A DNA stretch of 64,000 nucleotides from Hymenobacter lapidiphilus (GTDB taxonomy: Bacteria; Bacteroidota; Bacteroidia; Cytophagales; Hymenobacteraceae): contig NZ_QVLT01000009.1 of the NCBI RefSeq assembly GCF_003417065.2, positions 62,001-126,000 of the forward strand, written 5' to 3'. Every line of letters starts with the position of its first letter. The first letter of the stretch is position 1. Shown piece after piece: positions 28,621-36,837 of this stretch. The notes beneath the pieces were generated by a model. The model worked only from the letters and a program-made list of their open reading frames with translations. It made no database searches and was not told the DNA's origin. A program made the position numbers and the translations under genes.

Positions 28621-29184
28621 CTACCGGCCAAAGAACAGGTCGGTTTTGTCTTCGCGGGTACCGTCTTCGAGAGCGTACTCCTTGCGCATCGGATGGTAGT
28701 CCATGTCCTCCACGTTGAGGATGCGCATCAGATTGGGGTGGCCGGGGAAGATGATGCCATAGAAATCGAAGGCCTCGCGCTCCATCCAGTTGGCACACGA
28801 GTACAGGTCGGTCAGGGTAGGGGCCACCGGGTCGGCGATGGGGAAGAAGATTTTCAGCCGCAGCCGAATGTTGCGCGTGAGGCTGTGCAGGTGATACACG
28901 ATGCCCAGTTCGCGGCCTTCCTGCTCGGGCCAGTGGATGCCGCACATGGTGGTCAGGAAGTTGAGCTGCAACTCCTGGTCCTTCTGCAGGCCCGCAATAA
29001 TGCCGTGAATCTGCTCCCGGGTCGTGGTCGCCGTCAGCAGGCCGTAGGACTCCTCCACATCGGTGAAGGCTGCCTCGCCGAACAAGCGGTGCAGCAGGTC
29101 CAGCAGTTGCGCGTTCTGTTGCGCGGCCGGGTCCTTGGCGGCGGCCTGTTCCTGCGCCGGGATAGATTCGTTCTGGTCAGCCAT
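28621..29184 (-). CDS. nuoC: NADH-quinone oxidoreductase subunit C
   Basis: 187 residues, the 30-kDa-type subunit of the peripheral arm. The family signature is the C-terminal WMEREAFDFYGIIFPGHPNLMRI, preceded by IVYHLHSLTRNIRLRLKIFF. The first 30 residues are rich in Gln, Ala and Glu and are not conserved in the family. It has no cofactor and stabilises the NuoB/NuoD interface. Confidence 0.95.
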   Translation of the reverse strand: MADQNESIPAQEQAAAKDPAAQQNAQLLDLLHRLFGEAAFTDVEESYGLLTATTTREQIHGIIAGLQKDQELQLNFLTTMCGIHWPEQEGRELGIVYHLHSLTRNIRLRLKIFFPIADPVAPTLTDLYSCANWMEREAFDFYGIIFPGHPNLMRILNVEDMDYHPMRKEYALEDGTREDKTDLFFGR

Positions 29185-29185
29185 T

Positions 29186-29275
29186 GGTAGAGCTTAGAGC
29201 TTAGATATTAGAGCTTAGATATCGAGAAACCAGAACAATCTAAGTCCTATGCTCTAACATCTAAGCTCTAAAAAC
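29186..29275. repeat. Junction palindrome between nuoB and nuoC
   Basis: TAGAGCTTAGAGCTTAGATA and TTAGAGCTTAGAT on the left pair with ATCTAAGTCCTATGCTCTAA and ATCTAAGCTCTA on the right. The arms repeat the word AGAGCTT, different from the word used at the other nuo junctions. Confidence 0.85.
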
Positions 29276-29278
29276 AGC

Positions 29279-29833
29279 TTACTTAATGTTGTACGATGCC
29301 AGCAGGGCCTGATATTCGGGCGAGTTGCGGCGGCGGATAGATTCGTTGCGGGCCAAGTCCTGGACGCGCATCAGGCCGTCGATTACCTGCTCGGGGCGGG
29401 GCGGACAGCCGGGCACGTACACGTCGACCGGAATAATACGGTCGATACCTTGGAGCACCGAGTAGGTGTCGAAAATGCCGCCCGAGGAGGCGCAGGCGCC
29501 CATGGCCAGCACCCAGCGAGGTTCGGCCATCTGCTCGTACACCTGCTTGACGATAGGAGCCATTTTCTTGGCAATCGTGCCCATCACCATCAGCAAATCG
29601 GCCTGCCGGGGCGAGAAGGAAGGCCGCTCGGAGCCAAAGCGCGAGATATCGTAGCGGGAACCCATGGTCGCCATGAATTCGATGCCGCAGCAGGAAGTAG
29701 CGAAGGGCAGGGGCCAGAGCGAGTTGGCACGGGCCATGCCCACCACTTTTTCCAGCGAGGTGGCGAAGAAGCCCGCGCCTTCTAGGCCGTCGGGCGCATC
29801 CACGGTTTTTATTTCGGGAACTCGGGTATCCAT
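29279..29833 (-). CDS. nuoB: NADH-quinone oxidoreductase subunit B
   Basis: 184 residues from the ATG at 29833; a TTG two codons earlier is unlikely. It carries the terminal 4Fe-4S cluster N2, with ligands in SCCGIEF (Cys 48 and 49), GACASSGG (Cys 114) and PGCPPRP (Cys 143). The tandem Cys pair is intact. It hands electrons to quinone at the NuoD/NuoH interface. It is the second gene of the operon, about 76 bp after nuoA. Confidence 0.97.
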   Translation of the reverse strand: MDTRVPEIKTVDAPDGLEGAGFFATSLEKVVGMARANSLWPLPFATSCCGIEFMATMGSRYDISRFGSERPSFSPRQADLLMVMGTIAKKMAPIVKQVYEQMAEPRWVLAMGACASSGGIFDTYSVLQGIDRIIPVDVYVPGCPPRPEQVIDGLMRVQDLARNESIRRRNSPEYQALLASYNIK

Positions 29834-29909
29834 GAGCAAGAAAGTCAGAGTAGAAAAAGTGGACTAATTCCACTTAGGGCCAACACCTGGCGGTGGGCAA
29901 AAGTTTGGC

Positions 29910-30302
29910 CTAACGGCTTTCGTTCCAGTCCAGAACGCCCTTTTTAATAACGTACACGAAGCCAGCCATCAGCAGCGTCAGGAACACCAGCATCTGCAAA
30001 AAGCCCGTAGTGCCCAACTCCCGGAAGTTCACGGCCCAAGGGTACATGAAGATAACCTCGACGTCGAAAAGCACGAACAGGATGGCCGTGAGGAAGTATT
30101 TCACCGAAATCGGGGTGCGGGCGTTACCCACCGATTCGATGCCGCACTCGAAGGCCTCATCCTTCACCACGCTCTTGCGGCGCGGCCCCACCAAGTGCGA
30201 GACAATCATGGCGAAGGCCACGAAGGCTATAGCCAGCACGAACTGGACGATGATGGGCAGAAAATCCTGGGGCTGGTATTGAACGGGAACAGCGAGCAGC
30301 AT
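29910..30302 (-). CDS. nuoA: NADH-quinone oxidoreductase subunit A
   Basis: 130 residues with three membrane helices. The loop after helix 1 has the conserved FECGIESVGNARTPISVKYF segment, whose Cys and Glu lie near the quinone entry, and helix 2 has LFVLFDVEVIFMYPWAV. It is the first gene of the complex I operon and is preceded by a consensus promoter. Confidence 0.96.
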   Translation of the reverse strand: MLLAVPVQYQPQDFLPIIVQFVLAIAFVAFAMIVSHLVGPRRKSVVKDEAFECGIESVGNARTPISVKYFLTAILFVLFDVEVIFMYPWAVNFRELGTTGFLQMLVFLTLLMAGFVYVIKKGVLDWNESR

Positions 30303-30345
30303 GGCAGCAACGGGTAAAAAGGCCGGTTTTCAACGGCATGGGAGG

Positions 30346-30376
30346 CAAAGGTAGGCCCTTCGCAGTTGGGAACAAA
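30346..30376 (-). promoter_or_regulatory. Consensus promoter of the nuoA-J operon
   Basis: On the minus strand TTTG (30373-30376), a spacer of exactly 19 bp and TACCTTTG (30346-30353) match the Bacteroidota consensus at every defined base. The implied leader before the nuoA ATG is about 40 nt. It is the best promoter in the window. Confidence 0.85.
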
Positions 30377-30464
30377 GATGAAAGCGGGCAGGGCTGCCGA
30401 TGGCCGGTATTTATACCAATCCAAGCATACTGCTGACAACAGGTGATAGCGCTGGAATGACGCC

Positions 30465-30499
30465 AAAACGGCCGCCCTGGAAGTCCAGGGCGGCGTTTT
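30465..30499 (-). terminator. Terminator of pruA
   Basis: AAAACGGCCGCCCTGGA pairs with TCCAGGGCGGCGTTTT with one bulge, 30 bp past the pruA stop, with T-rich ends. Confidence 0.85.
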
Positions 30500-30528
30500 C
30501 AATTCATACTGAGAAGCAACGCTTCGTG

Positions 30529-32193
30529 CTAGATGCCTTTGTCACGGTTCAGATCTTCGGCCGGGGCGGCTCCCAAAAACGGGTAGCGGTAGTCCACCAC
30601 GGGTACGAAGGTTTCCTTGATGGTGCGCGGCGACACCCAACGGAGCAGGTTGAGGATGGAGCCGGCCTTGTCGTTGGTGCCGGAAGCGCGGGCGCCTCCG
30701 AAAGGCTGCTGGCCCACCACGGCACCAGTGGGCTTGTCGTTGATGTAGAAGTTGCCGGCGGCCTGCACCAGCTTGCGCGTGGCCAGGTCGATGGCGTAGC
30801 GGTCCTGCGCGAAAATGGCGCCGGTGAGGGCGTAGGGCGAAGTCTGGTCGACTACCTCCAGGGTTTCCTCGAACTTATCGGCCTCGTATACATACACCGT
30901 TACCACCGGCCCGAACAGCTCCTCGCACATCGTTACGTACTTGGGGTCCTTGGTTACGATGACGGTGGGCTCGATGAAGTAACCCTTCGACTTGTCGTAG
31001 CCGCCGCCGGCTATGATTTCCACGCTGCTGTCGGCTTTGGCGGTGTCGAGGTACTTGGCCAGCTTATCAAACGACTTCTCGTCGATAACGGCGTTGATGA
31101 AGTTGGAGAGGTCCTCCACGTCGCCCATTTTGAACGAGGCGAGGTCTTCCTTCACGTAACCCAGGATTTCGTCGGCCAGGTTCGAAGGCAGGTACACCCG
31201 CGAAGCGGCCGAGCACTTCTGGCCCTGATACTCAAATGCACCACGCGAAATACCCACGGCCACCGCCTTCGCTTTGGCCGATTTGTGGGCCACGATGAAG
31301 TCTTTGCCGCCGGTTTCGCCCACAATGCGCGGGTAGGTTTTGTACTTGCTGATGTTCTCGCCAATCGTTTTCCAGATGTGCTGGAACACGCCGGTGGAGC
31401 CCGTGAAGTGGATGCCCGCGAAGTCGGGGTGCTGGAAAATAACGTTGCCGGCCGTCGGGCCGTCCACGTACACCAGGTTGATGACGCCGTCGGGCACGCC
31501 GGCTTCCTTGAACAGCTCCATCAGCACCTGGGCCGAGTAAATCTGGGTGTCGGCGGGCTTCCAGACGATGACGTTGCCGAGCATGGCCGCCGAGGTGGGC
31601 AGGTTGCCGGCAATGGCCGTGAAGTTGAAGGGCGTGAGGGCGAAAATGAAGCCTTCGAGCGGGCGGTGCTCCAGGCGGTTCCACATGCCGGGCGACGAGG
31701 CGGGCTGCTGCTTGTACAGCTCGCTCATGTAATGCACGTTGAAGCGCAGGAAGTCGATAAACTCGCAGGCGGCGTCAATTTCGGCCTGGAAGGCGTTTTT
31801 GCTCTGGCCCAGCATGGTGGCCGCGTTGAGACGGGCGCGGTAGGGACCGGCAAGCAGGTCGGCGGCCTTCAGGAAGATGGCGGCCCGCTGCTCCCAAGGC
31901 AATTCAGCCCACTCGGTGCGGGCGGCCAGCGCGGCATCAATGGCCTGCTGTACGTGCGAGGCGTCGCCGCGGTGGAAATGGCCGAGGGTGTGCTTATGGT
32001 CATGGGGCGGGCTCATGCGCACAAGCTTGCCCGTGCGTACCTCCTGCCCGCCAATGTGCATGGCAATATCGCGCTCCTGCTGCTTGAACTCCTTGAGCGT
32101 CTTGAGCAACTCAATCCGCTCGGGCGAATCGGGCGCGTAGCCCTTTACAGGCTCGTTAATCGGCAGCGGAACGTTAAAAAAGGCGTTGGCCAT
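30529..32193 (-). CDS. pruA: L-glutamate gamma-semialdehyde (1-pyrroline-5-carboxylate) dehydrogenase
   Basis: 554 residues, the stand-alone form that oxidises glutamate semialdehyde to glutamate with NAD+ in proline catabolism. The catalytic Cys is in GQKCSAASR and the general base Glu lies in the VGETGGKDF segment. The cofactor loop FTGSTGVF and the N-terminal FFNVPLPINEPVKGYAPDSP are typical of the eukaryote-like P5CDH clade found in Bacteroidota. No proline dehydrogenase gene lies in the window, so the first pathway step must be elsewhere. It stands alone with its own promoter and terminator. Confidence 0.95.
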   Translation of the reverse strand: MANAFFNVPLPINEPVKGYAPDSPERIELLKTLKEFKQQERDIAMHIGGQEVRTGKLVRMSPPHDHKHTLGHFHRGDASHVQQAIDAALAARTEWAELPWEQRAAIFLKAADLLAGPYRARLNAATMLGQSKNAFQAEIDAACEFIDFLRFNVHYMSELYKQQPASSPGMWNRLEHRPLEGFIFALTPFNFTAIAGNLPTSAAMLGNVIVWKPADTQIYSAQVLMELFKEAGVPDGVINLVYVDGPTAGNVIFQHPDFAGIHFTGSTGVFQHIWKTIGENISKYKTYPRIVGETGGKDFIVAHKSAKAKAVAVGISRGAFEYQGQKCSAASRVYLPSNLADEILGYVKEDLASFKMGDVEDLSNFINAVIDEKSFDKLAKYLDTAKADSSVEIIAGGGYDKSKGYFIEPTVIVTKDPKYVTMCEELFGPVVTVYVYEADKFEETLEVVDQTSPYALTGAIFAQDRYAIDLATRKLVQAAGNFYINDKPTGAVVGQQPFGGARASGTNDKAGSILNLLRWVSPRTIKETFVPVVDYRYPFLGAAPAEDLNRDKGI

Positions 32194-32231
32194 AGAACGG
32201 AGGAGTTTTAAGTGAATGGGTGAATAGAGTG

Positions 32232-32262
32232 TAAAGGTAAGGCTCTGGGGTTAGTGCGTAAA
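32232..32262 (-). promoter_or_regulatory. Promoter of pruA
   Basis: TTTA (32259-32262), a 19-bp spacer and TACCTTTA (32232-32239) on the minus strand match the consensus spacing, with one mismatch in each box. The leader is about 35 nt. Confidence 0.6.
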
Positions 32263-32267
32263 CCGCT

Positions 32268-32355
32268 TGTCATCCTGAGCGGAGCAAAGGACCTAGGCAG
32301 AGGCTGACTCTTGATAGCAGCTTCTCCATAGGTCCTTCGCAAGCTCAGGATGACA
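32268..32355. repeat. GTCATCCTGAGCGGAGCAAAGG palindrome
   Basis: TGTCATCCTGAGCGGAGCAA pairs with TTCGCAAGCTCAGGATGACA, and AGGACCTA/TAGGTCCT extends the stem. It is a copy of the dispersed family, lying between the SRAP gene and pruA. Confidence 0.85.
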
Positions 32356-32368
32356 GGCGGTTTCAGAC

Positions 32369-33046
32369 TCAACCTGCCGGCTCCAGCACGGCCGGCTCGT
32401 TATGGACCGGGGAGTTCACCAGCTTGCTGATGACGTACTCGCGCATCAACTCGGTTGGGTAAGGCTGCAGTAGCGCTTGGTGGTCGACTGCCGAAACATC
32501 ATCGCTCAGCCAAGCCTGCTCCGCCTCAGGGCCCTGCAAAATCACCGGCATCCGGTGGTGCAAAGGCTGCATCAGGGCGTTGGGCTCGGTGGTGACGATG
32601 GTGAACGTGGGCAGGATTTCGCCGGTGGCGCGGTCGAGCCACTCGTCCCAGAGGCCGGCAAAGGCGTAGGGCTGGCCCGATGTGAGCAGGATGCGGTGGG
32701 GCGTTTTGGGCGGCAGGCCGTGGGCTTCCTTCTGCTGCCACTCATAGAAGCTGTCGGCCAGCACCAAGCAGCGCCGGCGCTGGAGCGGCTGCCGGAACGA
32801 AGGCTTTTCGGCCAGCGTCTCGGCGCGGGCATTGATGGGCTGGGGGCCGCTGGTGCGGTCTTTCACCCAGGCCGGCACCAGTCCCCACTGCATTAGCCGC
32901 ACCTGCTCGGGCGCAGCATTGGTAATCACGGGCAGATGCTGGGAAGGCGCAGCGTTGTAAGTCGGGGCGAAGTCGTCGGCTATATCAGCGCCAAACCGCT
33001 CCTTCATCAAGCCGGCAGGAGAAATCAGGGAGTAGCGTCCGCACAT
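32369..33046 (-). CDS. SOS response-associated peptidase family protein (SRAP, HMCES/YedK type)
   Basis: 225 residues. The catalytic Cys 2 follows the initiator Met directly (MCGRYSLI), and the other active-site residues lie in NARAETL (Asn), DSFYEWQ (Glu) and PLHHRMPVIL (His). Proteins of this family form a covalent thiazolidine link with abasic sites in single-stranded DNA and so protect replication forks. The length is normal. It is a single gene with no SOS-type neighbours in the window. Confidence 0.94.
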   Translation of the reverse strand: MCGRYSLISPAGLMKERFGADIADDFAPTYNAAPSQHLPVITNAAPEQVRLMQWGLVPAWVKDRTSGPQPINARAETLAEKPSFRQPLQRRRCLVLADSFYEWQQKEAHGLPPKTPHRILLTSGQPYAFAGLWDEWLDRATGEILPTFTIVTTEPNALMQPLHHRMPVILQGPEAEQAWLSDDVSAVDHQALLQPYPTELMREYVISKLVNSPVHNEPAVLEPAG

Positions 33047-33112
33047 AATCGAAGGGAAGGTAAAACGTGAGGCTCCGTTTTACGCGCCGGGACGGAATGG
33101 TGTTATCAACTG

Positions 33113-33171
33113 CTGAGTTGAGTTGCTAGTTGCCACTCACCTACTGAATAGCCTAGCAACTGGCAACTGAC
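33113..33171. repeat. Junction palindrome with GTTGCTAG/CTAGCAAC words
   Basis: AGTTGAGTTGCTAGTTGCCA on the left pairs with TAGCAACTGGCAACTGACTC on the right, touching the stop codon of the kinase-like gene. Confidence 0.7.
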
Positions 33172-33720
33172 TCACACCCGCGCCAGCAGCTCCCGAACCT
33201 GCCGTTCCAGGTCAGTTTTGGAGCCGGTGTTGTGCAGCACGGCATCGAAGTGGGGGTAGTCGTCGAGGGCGGTTTCGCTGGGGTGAGCGTCGTCGCGGGT
33301 ACCGTCGCCGCGCTGGTGCAGCGGGTCGCCTTCCACGCGCAGCATCAGGCCGCCGCGGCGGCGGATAAGGTCGGCCTCGTTGGGAAAGCGCACGTCGGGA
33401 ATGAGCGTAAACTGGTCGGTAGGCAGCTTCGAGAAGAACGCCTGAACCCAGATATCGGGCTCCCAGAGGCGCAGCGCCAGGCCCACCTGCTGGAGCATCT
33501 CGCCCCGGGTGCGCCCGAAAGAGGGCAGCATTTCGGCCTTGCCAGGTTGCGAAAAGTAGGGCGCCGTGCCCTCGCCGGCCAGCGCCGCGCACACGGCCTT
33601 TATGGGTTCGCCCACCGAGCGGATATGCCACTTGCGCTCCGGCTGCAGCTGCTGCATGAGCCGCGCAATAGTATCTTTGCCGCTACCTCGGCGGCCCGAA
33701 AAACCGATGAGTTTAATCAT
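33172..33720 (-). CDS. Deoxynucleoside monophosphate kinase-like P-loop protein
   Basis: 182 residues. The P-loop is GRRGSGKDT (residues 9-17), and the second signature IPDVRFPNEADLIRRRGG matches the phage T4-type dNMP kinase family, with a C-terminal HPSETALDDYPHFD segment seen in the same group. These enzymes phosphorylate dNMPs for DNA synthesis and are common in phages, though bacterial chromosomal copies exist. There are no phage genes around it. A -7-like box (TACCTTTA, 33725-33732) sits only four bases before the ATG, which would make the transcript leaderless. Confidence 0.8.
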   Translation of the reverse strand: MIKLIGFSGRRGSGKDTIARLMQQLQPERKWHIRSVGEPIKAVCAALAGEGTAPYFSQPGKAEMLPSFGRTRGEMLQQVGLALRLWEPDIWVQAFFSKLPTDQFTLIPDVRFPNEADLIRRRGGLMLRVEGDPLHQRGDGTRDDAHPSETALDDYPHFDAVLHNTGSKTDLERQVRELLARV

Positions 33721-33804
33721 GTGGTAAAGGTATACTATCGGCTTATTTGAGTACGTTAGACGCTGCTGCCGGGCTTCTCCGCAGTTAACTCTACTTACTA
33801 TCCT

Positions 33805-34515
33805 ATGCGGTTATTTCTTCCACTAAGTGCCTTGCTATTGGCCGGTTGCGCGGCTCCTTCGCCGGTGCCCAATGACCAGCGGCCGCACCTTGAAGTAGCG
33901 GGCGTGGGCGAGGTTAAGTCCTACCCCGACCAAGCCGAAATAACGGTGGAGGTATCCTTCACTAAGCCCCGCCTGAAAGAATCGGTAGCCGAAGTACAAG
34001 CGGTTATCAACGACGTGATGGCCACCATCCAGCCGTTTGTGCGCACCAAGCAGGATATTCGCACCAGCTTCGTTTCGACCAACAAAGAATATACCTACCG
34101 CAACGATAAGCAGGTTTTTGACGGCTTCCAGGCTACCCAGTCGCTCACGGTACAGCTCCAGGATCTTACGCGGCTCGAAGCATTTATGGAGAAGCTGCTG
34201 GCCACCCGCATCAGCCGAATCAAGCGTCTCTCGTACTCGCATACCCAAGCCGATAGCCTCCAGCAGCAGGCTAACCTGATTGCCCTCCGCAACTCGCTGA
34301 AAGCAGCCGATAAGCTCTGCGTGGAGTTGGGCCAGAAGCGCGGCCCGGTACTGCAGGTTGCCGAAATGGGCAGCAGTAGCAGGTCGGAATCCGGTTGGAG
34401 CGGCCCGGTAGACATGGAGCTCTATGGCAAAAGCATGGGTGGCCGTAGCTTCAGCTTAACCCCCGAACTGATGACTTTTAGCGGCCAGGTACAGACCAAG
34501 GTAGCATTGGAATAG
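33805..34515 (+). CDS. SIMPL-domain (DUF541) lipoprotein
   Basis: 236 residues. The signal peptide ends in the lipobox LLLAGC (Cys 15). The SIMPL domain fills the rest: ISVSGTGE-like LEVAGVGEVKSYPDQAEITV, the helix RLKESVAEVQAVINDVMATI, and later AADKLCVELGQKRGPVLQVA. Proteins of the family (for example Brucella BP26 and human SIMPL namesakes) form ring-like assemblies, but the bacterial role is not settled. It is probably anchored in the outer membrane. It ends three bases before the convergent YjjG-type gene. Confidence 0.88.
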   Translation: MRLFLPLSALLLAGCAAPSPVPNDQRPHLEVAGVGEVKSYPDQAEITVEVSFTKPRLKESVAEVQAVINDVMATIQPFVRTKQDIRTSFVSTNKEYTYRNDKQVFDGFQATQSLTVQLQDLTRLEAFMEKLLATRISRIKRLSYSHTQADSLQQQANLIALRNSLKAADKLCVELGQKRGPVLQVAEMGSSSRSESGWSGPVDMELYGKSMGGRSFSLTPELMTFSGQVQTKVALE

Positions 34516-34518
34516 CGC

Positions 34519-35217
34519 CTACAAAAAGCCCTTCAACTCACTCAGGCAACTGATTTCGTAGGTCACCTGGTTGAAGTGGCGGCGCTTGTCGGGGTTGAAA
34601 TACACTTGGTCGAGGCCGGCGTTGTAGGCCCCCAGCACGTCGCACTCCAGGTTGTCGCCCACCATCAGGCTTTCGGCGGCAATGGCGCCGGAGCGCTCCA
34701 GGGCGTGCTCAAAAATGCGCGTATCGGGCTTGAGGTGGCCGCAGCACTCCGAGGTTACTATCTCCTGGAAATAGTCGGTCAGGTTGGAAGACTGCAGCTT
34801 CACGTGCTGCACGTCGCGGAAGCCGTTGGTGATGAGGTGCAGCACGTAGCCCTTGTCGCGCAGGTAGTCCAGTACCTCGTGGGTATGCGGGAACACCGCC
34901 GATTTGAGGGGTAGAATATCAGTGAACTGCTCCGACATATCGGCTGGCGAATCGGCCTCCGTGAGCCCCAACTTGCTAAATGTGCGCGGGAACCGGGTAG
35001 CCCGCAACTGCTGCTGCCCGATTTTACCGTTCTGGTACAGCCGCCATAGCCCGTGGTTGATATCCGAATACACCCGGATAAATTCCTCGACCGTGAAGGT
35101 GCCGTAACGGCTCAGCTCGTGCTCCTCATACAGATGGCGCAGGGTTTGGTCGGCGTTGGTTTCAAAGTCCCACAGCGTGTGGTCGAGGTCAAAGAAAAGG
35201 TGGCGGTAGGTTTTCAT
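34519..35217 (-). CDS. YjjG-family noncanonical pyrimidine nucleotidase (HAD superfamily)
   Basis: 232 residues. HAD motif I is FFDLDHTLWD with the nucleophile Asp 10 and acid/base Asp 12, motif II is HLITNG, motif III has the Lys in GHLKPDTRIF, and motif IV is MVGDNLECDVLGA. The helical cap (ETNADQTLRHLYEEHELSRYG) matches the YjjG subfamily, which dephosphorylates noncanonical pyrimidine nucleotides. It is a single gene convergent with the SIMPL lipoprotein gene. Confidence 0.92.
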   Translation of the reverse strand: MKTYRHLFFDLDHTLWDFETNADQTLRHLYEEHELSRYGTFTVEEFIRVYSDINHGLWRLYQNGKIGQQQLRATRFPRTFSKLGLTEADSPADMSEQFTDILPLKSAVFPHTHEVLDYLRDKGYVLHLITNGFRDVQHVKLQSSNLTDYFQEIVTSECCGHLKPDTRIFEHALERSGAIAAESLMVGDNLECDVLGAYNAGLDQVYFNPDKRRHFNQVTYEISCLSELKGFL

Positions 35218-35235
35218 TTTTCTATTATCAGTAAA

Positions 35236-35913
35236 TCAGACGAACAGCTTCACTTTAAAAGGAAGCCAAACAGCCGGTTCGTCGGCAGCTTCATCAGTGT
35301 GAGGTGTTGCTAATTGGCAGTCTTTCTCATTATTGAATAAGCCGTACTCATTTAGCTTAATGCCAAATAAATCGTGGTACTCTTCTTCCAAAATATGATA
35401 GGAGGAAGGCTCATAACCACCAAAATCGAAAAGTCCCAACAAGTCAAACCCAATTGTCTGGCCAGCTTCAGGTTCCGGTACTCGTTGCTGCAGGAGCATC
35501 GCCAAGTTTGGCCAAGCAGGACCAGTGTGAGTTATAACCTGAGATATAGCCGCTGGGTAGTGAGATTCGTTTAGAAAAATACCCAGAAGCTGCACCTGAG
35601 GTAACTCAGATATAAAGCGCTGCTGAAATGCTAAGGCATCTTTCCGGTCAAAGAAAAATCCGGGTGCACCATATTTATTCTGCTCAAACAGCTCTTCTAC
35701 CCAAGTATGTAACTCGTCTAGTTCTGATTCGGAAATTGACAAGTTTTTGGGAACCTGCCTTTTGCTGTACTCCCAACTGAATCCCCAAATACCAGGATAC
35801 ACATAACTAATGTATGTGCTTACCGACCATACCCGGCTAATGAAAGTATGCCCATTGACCGTGCTACGCTCGTGCTTGGGAATAACTAGGTAATATCCAG
35901 CGGTATAGTACAT
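35236..35913 (-). CDS. Hypothetical protein of unknown family
   Basis: 225 residues, soluble, acidic and aromatic-rich (SYVYPGIWGFSWEYSKRQVP, then ELDELHTWVEELFEQNKYG). There is no signal peptide, membrane helix or catalytic motif I can name. Composition is less GC-rich than the surrounding genes. The fold pattern and orphan position recall single-gene immunity or SMI1/KNR4-like proteins, but that is only a guess. It starts one base after the stop of the ferredoxin-like gene, so the two may be co-transcribed. Confidence 0.55.
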   Translation of the reverse strand: MYYTAGYYLVIPKHERSTVNGHTFISRVWSVSTYISYVYPGIWGFSWEYSKRQVPKNLSISESELDELHTWVEELFEQNKYGAPGFFFDRKDALAFQQRFISELPQVQLLGIFLNESHYPAAISQVITHTGPAWPNLAMLLQQRVPEPEAGQTIGFDLLGLFDFGGYEPSSYHILEEEYHDLFGIKLNEYGLFNNEKDCQLATPHTDEAADEPAVWLPFKVKLFV

Positions 35914-35914
35914 G

Positions 35915-36241
35915 TTATCCGAGCTGTAACCGTTTCACAACCCGGCCTTCACCCAGATGTTCGCGCACGATTTCGGCGGCGTCGCGAGGGCGCACGTCGC
36001 CGTAAGCTACGCCTTCGGGATAGATGATGAGGGCCGCGCCGGGACCCTTTTTGCAGTGTTTGCACAAATCGAGGCAGTTGCAGGTCTGCACCCGCACCTT
36101 ATGTTTCTCGCCGTCTAGCAGCCGGGTTTTCAAGCCCTGGCTTTTCAGTTCCTGCTTGAGGGCCTTGGCCACGTCGCGGCCTATTTCGTCCTTCTGGGCC
36201 ACGCATACAAACAGCCGGGCCACTTTGTCAACTGATTTCAC
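35915..36241 (-). CDS. Thioredoxin-like [2Fe-2S] ferredoxin-domain protein
   Basis: About 108 residues from a GTG at 36241. An ATG at 36331 would add 30 residues translated from a palindromic junction element, so the GTG is preferred, although it is not certain. The domain starts ARLFVCVAQKDEIGRDVAK and has the Cys cluster QTCNCLDLCKHCKKGPGAAL, followed by IYPEGVAYGDVRP and a final helix. This is the thioredoxin-like ferredoxin fold also seen in NuoE and cobalamin-linked ferredoxins. The partner is unknown. It sits downstream of an ArsR regulator gene. Confidence 0.8.
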   Translation of the reverse strand: MKSVDKVARLFVCVAQKDEIGRDVAKALKQELKSQGLKTRLLDGEKHKVRVQTCNCLDLCKHCKKGPGAALIIYPEGVAYGDVRPRDAAEIVREHLGEGRVVKRLQLG

Positions 36242-36254
36242 GCTTGTTCCTATT

Positions 36255-36341
36255 GAGAAGTTGATATTGAGTAGTTGGTATTCCAGGGAGACATTAGTGA
36301 ATAGGACTTCCAGCTCACTACTCAATTCCAACTACTCAGCA
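36255..36341. repeat. Junction palindrome with TGAGTAGTTGG words
   Basis: ATTGAGTAGTTGGTATTCC on the left pairs with GGACTTCC and with CTCAATTCCAACTACTCAGC on the right. It fills the gap between the ArsR gene and the ferredoxin-like gene. Confidence 0.75.
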
Positions 36342-36728
36342 CTACGAGCCTTGCCAGCGGCGGTTCTGGAGCTTGTACGCGGCCAGCTCGCGGTTCGACC
36401 ACAGCGTTTGATAGATTTTCTGGTCCTGCGTCAGTTGGGCGTCGCGCTCCATGTAACCGAGCAGCTGGCGCAATAAATCCAGGGCTTCGTCTTTGATGAA
36501 GTAGAACACCCAGTTGTCGAGGCGGCGGGAGCTGACGAGGCCGGCGCTGCGCAGGTGGGCCAGCTGGCGCGAGGTTTTGGTCTGGGAGAAGTCGAGCACC
36601 TGTTCCAGGTCGGAGATGCACATCTCCTGGTTGCGCCACAGCAAATGCAGGATGCGCACCCGGCTCTCATCGGCCAACGCTCGGAATACTTGCTGGCCAA
36701 ATGCAACGGTAAAGTGTTTGAGGCGCAT
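36342..36728 (-). CDS. ArsR-family transcriptional regulator
   Basis: 128 residues with a winged helix-turn-helix. The recognition region is ISDLEQVLDFSQTKTSRQLA, followed by HLRSAGLVSSRRLDNWVFYF, the wing. The usual metal-binding ELCVCDL motif is replaced by EMCISDL with one Cys, so it is unlikely to sense arsenite in the classical way. The C-terminal 45 residues are a family-specific extension. It is divergent from the CarboxypepD_reg-domain gene and may control that gene or the downstream ferredoxin-like gene. Confidence 0.88.
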   Translation of the reverse strand: MRLKHFTVAFGQQVFRALADESRVRILHLLWRNQEMCISDLEQVLDFSQTKTSRQLAHLRSAGLVSSRRLDNWVFYFIKDEALDLLRQLLGYMERDAQLTQDQKIYQTLWSNRELAAYKLQNRRWQGS

Positions 36729-36820
36729 CTTTAGGCGAAAGCGGGAGACAAGGGCGGCAACCGAACCCCGGCGCCGGCCCGAATTTAAGCCAAACCCGCC
36801 AGCAGCCCCCGAAAGTGCCG

Positions 36821-36828
36821 TATCTTTG
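36821..36828 (+). promoter_or_regulatory. -7 box with near-leaderless start
   Basis: TATCTTTG matches TAnnTTTG exactly and ends 9 bp before the ATG at 36838. The leader would be about six bases. No -33 TTTG is visible at 19 bp. Confidence 0.5.
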
Positions 36829-36837
36829 GTATTCCTA

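Noticed and set aside
30400..32211. Long open frame (603 codons) on the plus strand
   Set aside because: It is antisense to pruA, a fully recognisable gene. GC-rich third positions keep the complementary frame open; the translation has no known features.
33172..33720. Prophage remnant, suggested by a phage-type dNMP kinase
   Set aside because: No phage structural, integrase or lysis genes are nearby, and composition matches the chromosome.
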